Shown: piece by piece, positions 30,505 through 32,437 of the stretch
Numbering within the stretch: position 1 is the first letter of the stretch
How the letters are laid out: the number at the start of each line of letters is the position of its first letter
From: a virus
Strand: one strand, 5' to 3'
Length of the DNA: 32,437 nucleotides
Virus record (IMG/VR): IMGVR_UViG_3300031885_000074
Coordinates: 1 to 32,437 of that record
The notes under the pieces: model-generated
What the model was told of the DNA's origin: nothing
What the model saw: only the letters and a program-made list of their open reading frames with translations
Database searches by the model: none
Program-made: the position numbers and the translations under genes

Positions 30505-30708
30505 ATGGTGAAGAGACAGTTCAGACTCCTAGACGCCCACATCACGATCACCTCCACCAGCCGCGCGGGGAACTTCCAGGGCTGGCGGGTCAGGGTGAAG
30601 ATGGACGACGGGCGCACGGCCGAGGGCTTCTGCTCGAAACTCACGATCCAAGAGGCCATGGACGCCTCGATCAAGTTCATCCCGACCAGGGACGACGGGC
30701 AGCGATGA
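30505..30708 (+). CDS. Small unknown protein (67 residues)
   Basis: Not recognised. The ATG at 30505 follows the promoter at 30470 with no normal ribosome site. The product has a short beta pattern ('HITITSTSRAGNF', 'WRVRVKMDDGRTAEGF') and a final helix ('TIQEAMDASIKF'), and could be a small nucleic-acid-binding or accessory domain. Its stop overlaps the next ATG (ATGA). Confidence 0.62.
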   Translation: MVKRQFRLLDAHITITSTSRAGNFQGWRVRVKMDDGRTAEGFCSKLTIQEAMDASIKFIPTRDDGQR

Positions 30709-30923
30709 CGACGGAGAAGGAAAGACGGAAGGACTTCGAGCAGCCGCTTCCGCTGTACCTGCCCCTCCCCGAGCCGCCCATGCTGGACAAGGACCCCAAG
30801 GGCATCGCCGCGGACACCGAGCGCGGGATTTGGGTCATAGACCTGGGTCCCCCGGCGGCAAGAAAGAGAGCCCGCCGGCTGCGGCTCCTGAAGAGGCCCA
30901 AGAGGGCACGGGGGGAAAAATGA
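30705..30923 (+). CDS. Small unknown protein with basic tail (72 residues)
   Basis: Not recognised. It starts in an ATGA overlap with the preceding stop. The N-terminus is charged, the middle Pro/Leu-rich ('PLPLYLPLPEPP'), and the tail strongly basic ('RKRARRLRLLKRPKRARG'). This reads as mostly disordered with an RNA- or DNA-binding end. Translation is likely coupled to its neighbours. Confidence 0.6.
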   Translation: MTTEKERRKDFEQPLPLYLPLPEPPMLDKDPKGIAADTERGIWVIDLGPPAARKRARRLRLLKRPKRARGEK

Positions 30924-31159
30924 GGAGAGGCTACGCGAAGCTCGGACTTTCCGGCAAGACAAACGTGACGGCCTGCGGGCCGCGATATCATTCCCTGCCA
31001 TTCCCGTCCTACCTGGAGACAAAGGTCGAACTGAAGGCCTGGGCCGCGACGATCAACGCCGGCCGCCGGGCCCGAGGGGACAAGCCATACGACTACGTCT
31101 GCTGGTTCACGGCCGGCGGGAAGAAGCTCACCAACCAACCACTGGCGGAGGTCGAATGA
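30920..31159 (+). CDS. Small unknown protein (79 residues)
   Basis: Not recognised. The ATG at 30920 overlaps the upstream stop (ATGA) and its own stop overlaps the next gene the same way. The basic N-terminus is followed by 'RYHSLPFPSYLETKVELKAW' (split by a turn) and a C-terminal 'YDYVCWFTAGGKKL'. The Trp/Tyr-rich compact pattern suggests a small folded domain. It is part of a four-gene coupled run ending in the Vsr-like fusion. Confidence 0.62.
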   Translation: MRRGYAKLGLSGKTNVTACGPRYHSLPFPSYLETKVELKAWAATINAGRRARGDKPYDYVCWFTAGGKKLTNQPLAEVE

Positions 31160-32337
31160 GGGAGAAGATCAACATGGCGGTGATCGGCCCGTCCAAGGGC
31201 ACCAAGGCGGAGCTGGCGGTCAGGAAGTGGCTCCGGGAGGAGAACCTCGACGTCGTGGAGAACGACGCGACGCTGCCCGGGAAGCCCGACGCCGCGATAC
31301 CGTCCCTCCAGCTCGCCGTCTTCGTCGACGGCCGCTTCTGGCACGACCCGGAGTTCGTGGCCGGGCGCAAGATCAACACCGACAAGCAGTTTTGGGTCGA
31401 CAAGGCGACCGCGAACGCCGAGCGGGACCGCCAGGCCAACGCCGAGCTGGCGAAGGCGGGCTGGCGCGTGGTCCGCGTGTGGTCCGAGGACGTCCTCGGG
31501 AAGTCCACGCAGGCCGAGGCCAAGCGCAAGGTGCTCTCCGCGACGCGCATCAACTTCCACGACAACTTCGAGCTGGTCTACCTCCGGCACCGCTCCGTGC
31601 GCCGGGCGAAGGGCAAGCTCACCGACGCGAAGCTGAAGAAGTACGGGCCGCAGGTCCGCGCGATCTCGCGCGCGGCCTACAACAAGTACAGGTACGCCAT
31701 GGGCGTGCTCGGCGCGGACGAGTGTGACCTCTACAACGTCGGGCTCGTCTACCTCATGATCTTCGTGGACAAGTGGGAGGTCGGGGGCGACGAGAAGAAG
31801 AACAGGCGCACGCTCTGGCAGTTCCTCAACCAGCGGTTCGGGGAGTGGGCCATGATCGCGGCCAAGAAGAACTACAACATCCGGGGGAACATGGACACGT
31901 CGCCCCTCACCGAGGAGGAGTACATGCAGTGCGTGAGGGCCGAGGAGCCGCCCGCCGCGGACCCCGACCCGGGGCGGGAGGAGAACACGAGGCGCCTCAG
32001 GGAGACCTTCGCCCGGCTGACGGCGAGGGAGCGGAACCACCGCGTCGTCGAGGTCGCCTCCCTCCGGCACGGCGACCCGGTCGCCCGGGAGGCCGCCCGG
32101 GCCTGGTGCGCGAAGAACGGCGTGGACTGGGAGATGCTGACTTGGATGCGACTCAGGGAGCGCCCGAACATGTACGCGCACTACGTCGTCGTCCGGTACG
32201 ACCCCGCCTGGCGCGCGCGCGCCGAGGCGATGGGGATCGACACCGCGGGCTGGCCGGCGGACCACCGGCGGCACAAGAAGACGAGCGGCTGCCTGGCCCT
32301 GGCGTGCGCCCCGGAGAAGGAGAGGGAGGAGCCGTGA
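31156..32337 (+). CDS. Vsr-like endonuclease domain fused to a sigma-region-2-like helical domain
   Basis: Residues 14-125 match the very-short-patch-repair endonuclease fold: 'GTKAELAVRKWL' (Glu19), 'ATLPGKPDAAI' (Asp45), 'AVFVDGRFWHD' (His63), then 'FWVDKATANAERDRQ' and 'AGWRVVRVWSEDVL', in the standard Vsr order. In Vsr these residues bind metal and cut DNA next to a mismatch. Residues 155-245 are different: 'LKKYGPQVRAISRAAYNKY', 'DECDLYNVGLVYLMIFVDKWE' and 'LWQFLNQRFGEWAMIAAKK' resemble the helices of sigma region 2 ('DLIQEGNIGLMRAVDKF'). Residues 278-325 ('LRETFARLTARERNHRVVEV') are loosely like region 4. The tail is basic. The ATG overlaps the upstream stop. The nuclease domain is firm (about 0.85), the sigma-like part a hypothesis (about 0.5). 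Confidence 0.8.
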   Translation: MREKINMAVIGPSKGTKAELAVRKWLREENLDVVENDATLPGKPDAAIPSLQLAVFVDGRFWHDPEFVAGRKINTDKQFWVDKATANAERDRQANAELAKAGWRVVRVWSEDVLGKSTQAEAKRKVLSATRINFHDNFELVYLRHRSVRRAKGKLTDAKLKKYGPQVRAISRAAYNKYRYAMGVLGADECDLYNVGLVYLMIFVDKWEVGGDEKKNRRTLWQFLNQRFGEWAMIAAKKNYNIRGNMDTSPLTEEEYMQCVRAEEPPAADPDPGREENTRRLRETFARLTARERNHRVVEVASLRHGDPVAREAARAWCAKNGVDWEMLTWMRLRERPNMYAHYVVVRYDPAWRARAEAMGIDTAGWPADHRRHKKTSGCLALACAPEKEREEP

Positions 32338-32437
32338 AGTCGCTTTTCTTCAAGTGCGGCCACTGCGACGTCAGGCACTACGTCTGCGACGCCGGAAGGT
32401 CCGCGAACTCCGAAATGGTGTGGTTCCGCATGGAACG
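32334..32437 (+). CDS. Start of a zinc-ribbon protein (cut by window edge)
   Basis: The GTG at 32334 shares GTGA with the preceding stop and follows a GGGAGG site. The 34 complete codons seen encode 'FKCGHCDVRHYVCDAG', giving CxxC plus a third Cys, the first part of a zinc ribbon. The rest lies outside the window, so no function can be given. Confidence 0.6.
   Translation, partial: MKSLFFKCGHCDVRHYVCDAGRSANSEMVWFRME

Noticed and set aside
1-32437. tRNA genes, CRISPR arrays, insertion sequences, integrase or attachment sites
   Set aside because: None was seen: no cloverleaf, no regularly spaced repeats, no transposase or integrase motif.

Overview
The window is a stretch of a large, GC-rich tailed-phage genome (Caudoviricetes). 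It encodes a portal protein, a terminase large subunit and a probable small subunit. It also carries a phage-type replication, recombination and nucleotide-metabolism set: DnaE-type polymerase, gp32-like SSB, UvsX/RecA, DnaG-like primase, SF2 helicase, gp46/gp47 (SbcC/SbcD) and a RuvC-like resolvase. No ribosomal, tRNA or housekeeping gene is visible. Genes are tightly packed, many overlap by 1-4 bases at stop/start junctions, and GTG/TTG starts are common. The size of the replication set suggests a genome well over 100 kb. The host cannot be named from the sequence; three sigma-70-like promoters (TTGC-T, 17 bp, CATAAT) suggest that a bacterial housekeeping RNA polymerase reads at least part of it.

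Layout: from about 10.6 kb leftwards, eleven genes lie on the minus strand. In transcription order they are a HAD-type 5'-nucleotidase, a NadR-like P-loop kinase, an SF2 helicase, a sigma factor lacking most of region 4, a small beta-rich protein, the SbcD/gp47 nuclease, a small unknown, a probable small terminase, the large terminase, a probable virion protein, and the portal protein, which runs off the left edge. A 294-bp AT-richer divergent region (10598-10891) full of inverted repeats separates them from the rightward genes.

Rightward genes begin with a GroEL-type chaperonin. They continue with a zinc ribbon, SbcC/gp46, three small unknowns, a RuvC-like resolvase, a class II (B12-dependent) ribonucleotide reductase and two unknowns with coiled or low-complexity segments. 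After an internal promoter come a second metallophosphoesterase, a small HTH-like protein, DNA polymerase III alpha, an unknown, SSB, a possible recombination mediator, the UvsX/RecA recombinase and the primase. Two near-identical promoters (30148 and 30470) then drive a cluster of small unknowns. This cluster ends in an unusual protein with a Vsr-like endonuclease domain fused to a helical region resembling sigma factor region 2, followed by a partial zinc-ribbon gene at the right edge.

Together the genes make dNTPs (reductase, nucleotidase, kinase), copy and recombine DNA, resolve branched DNA before packaging (RuvC-like, SbcCD, terminase), and fold phage proteins (GroEL). Transcription is probably redirected by at least one phage sigma-like factor. 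The strongest candidates for something new are the Vsr/sigma-like fusion, the paired promoters whose predicted start points fall on the ATG (leaderless mRNAs), and the hairpin-rich leader of the chaperonin gene.
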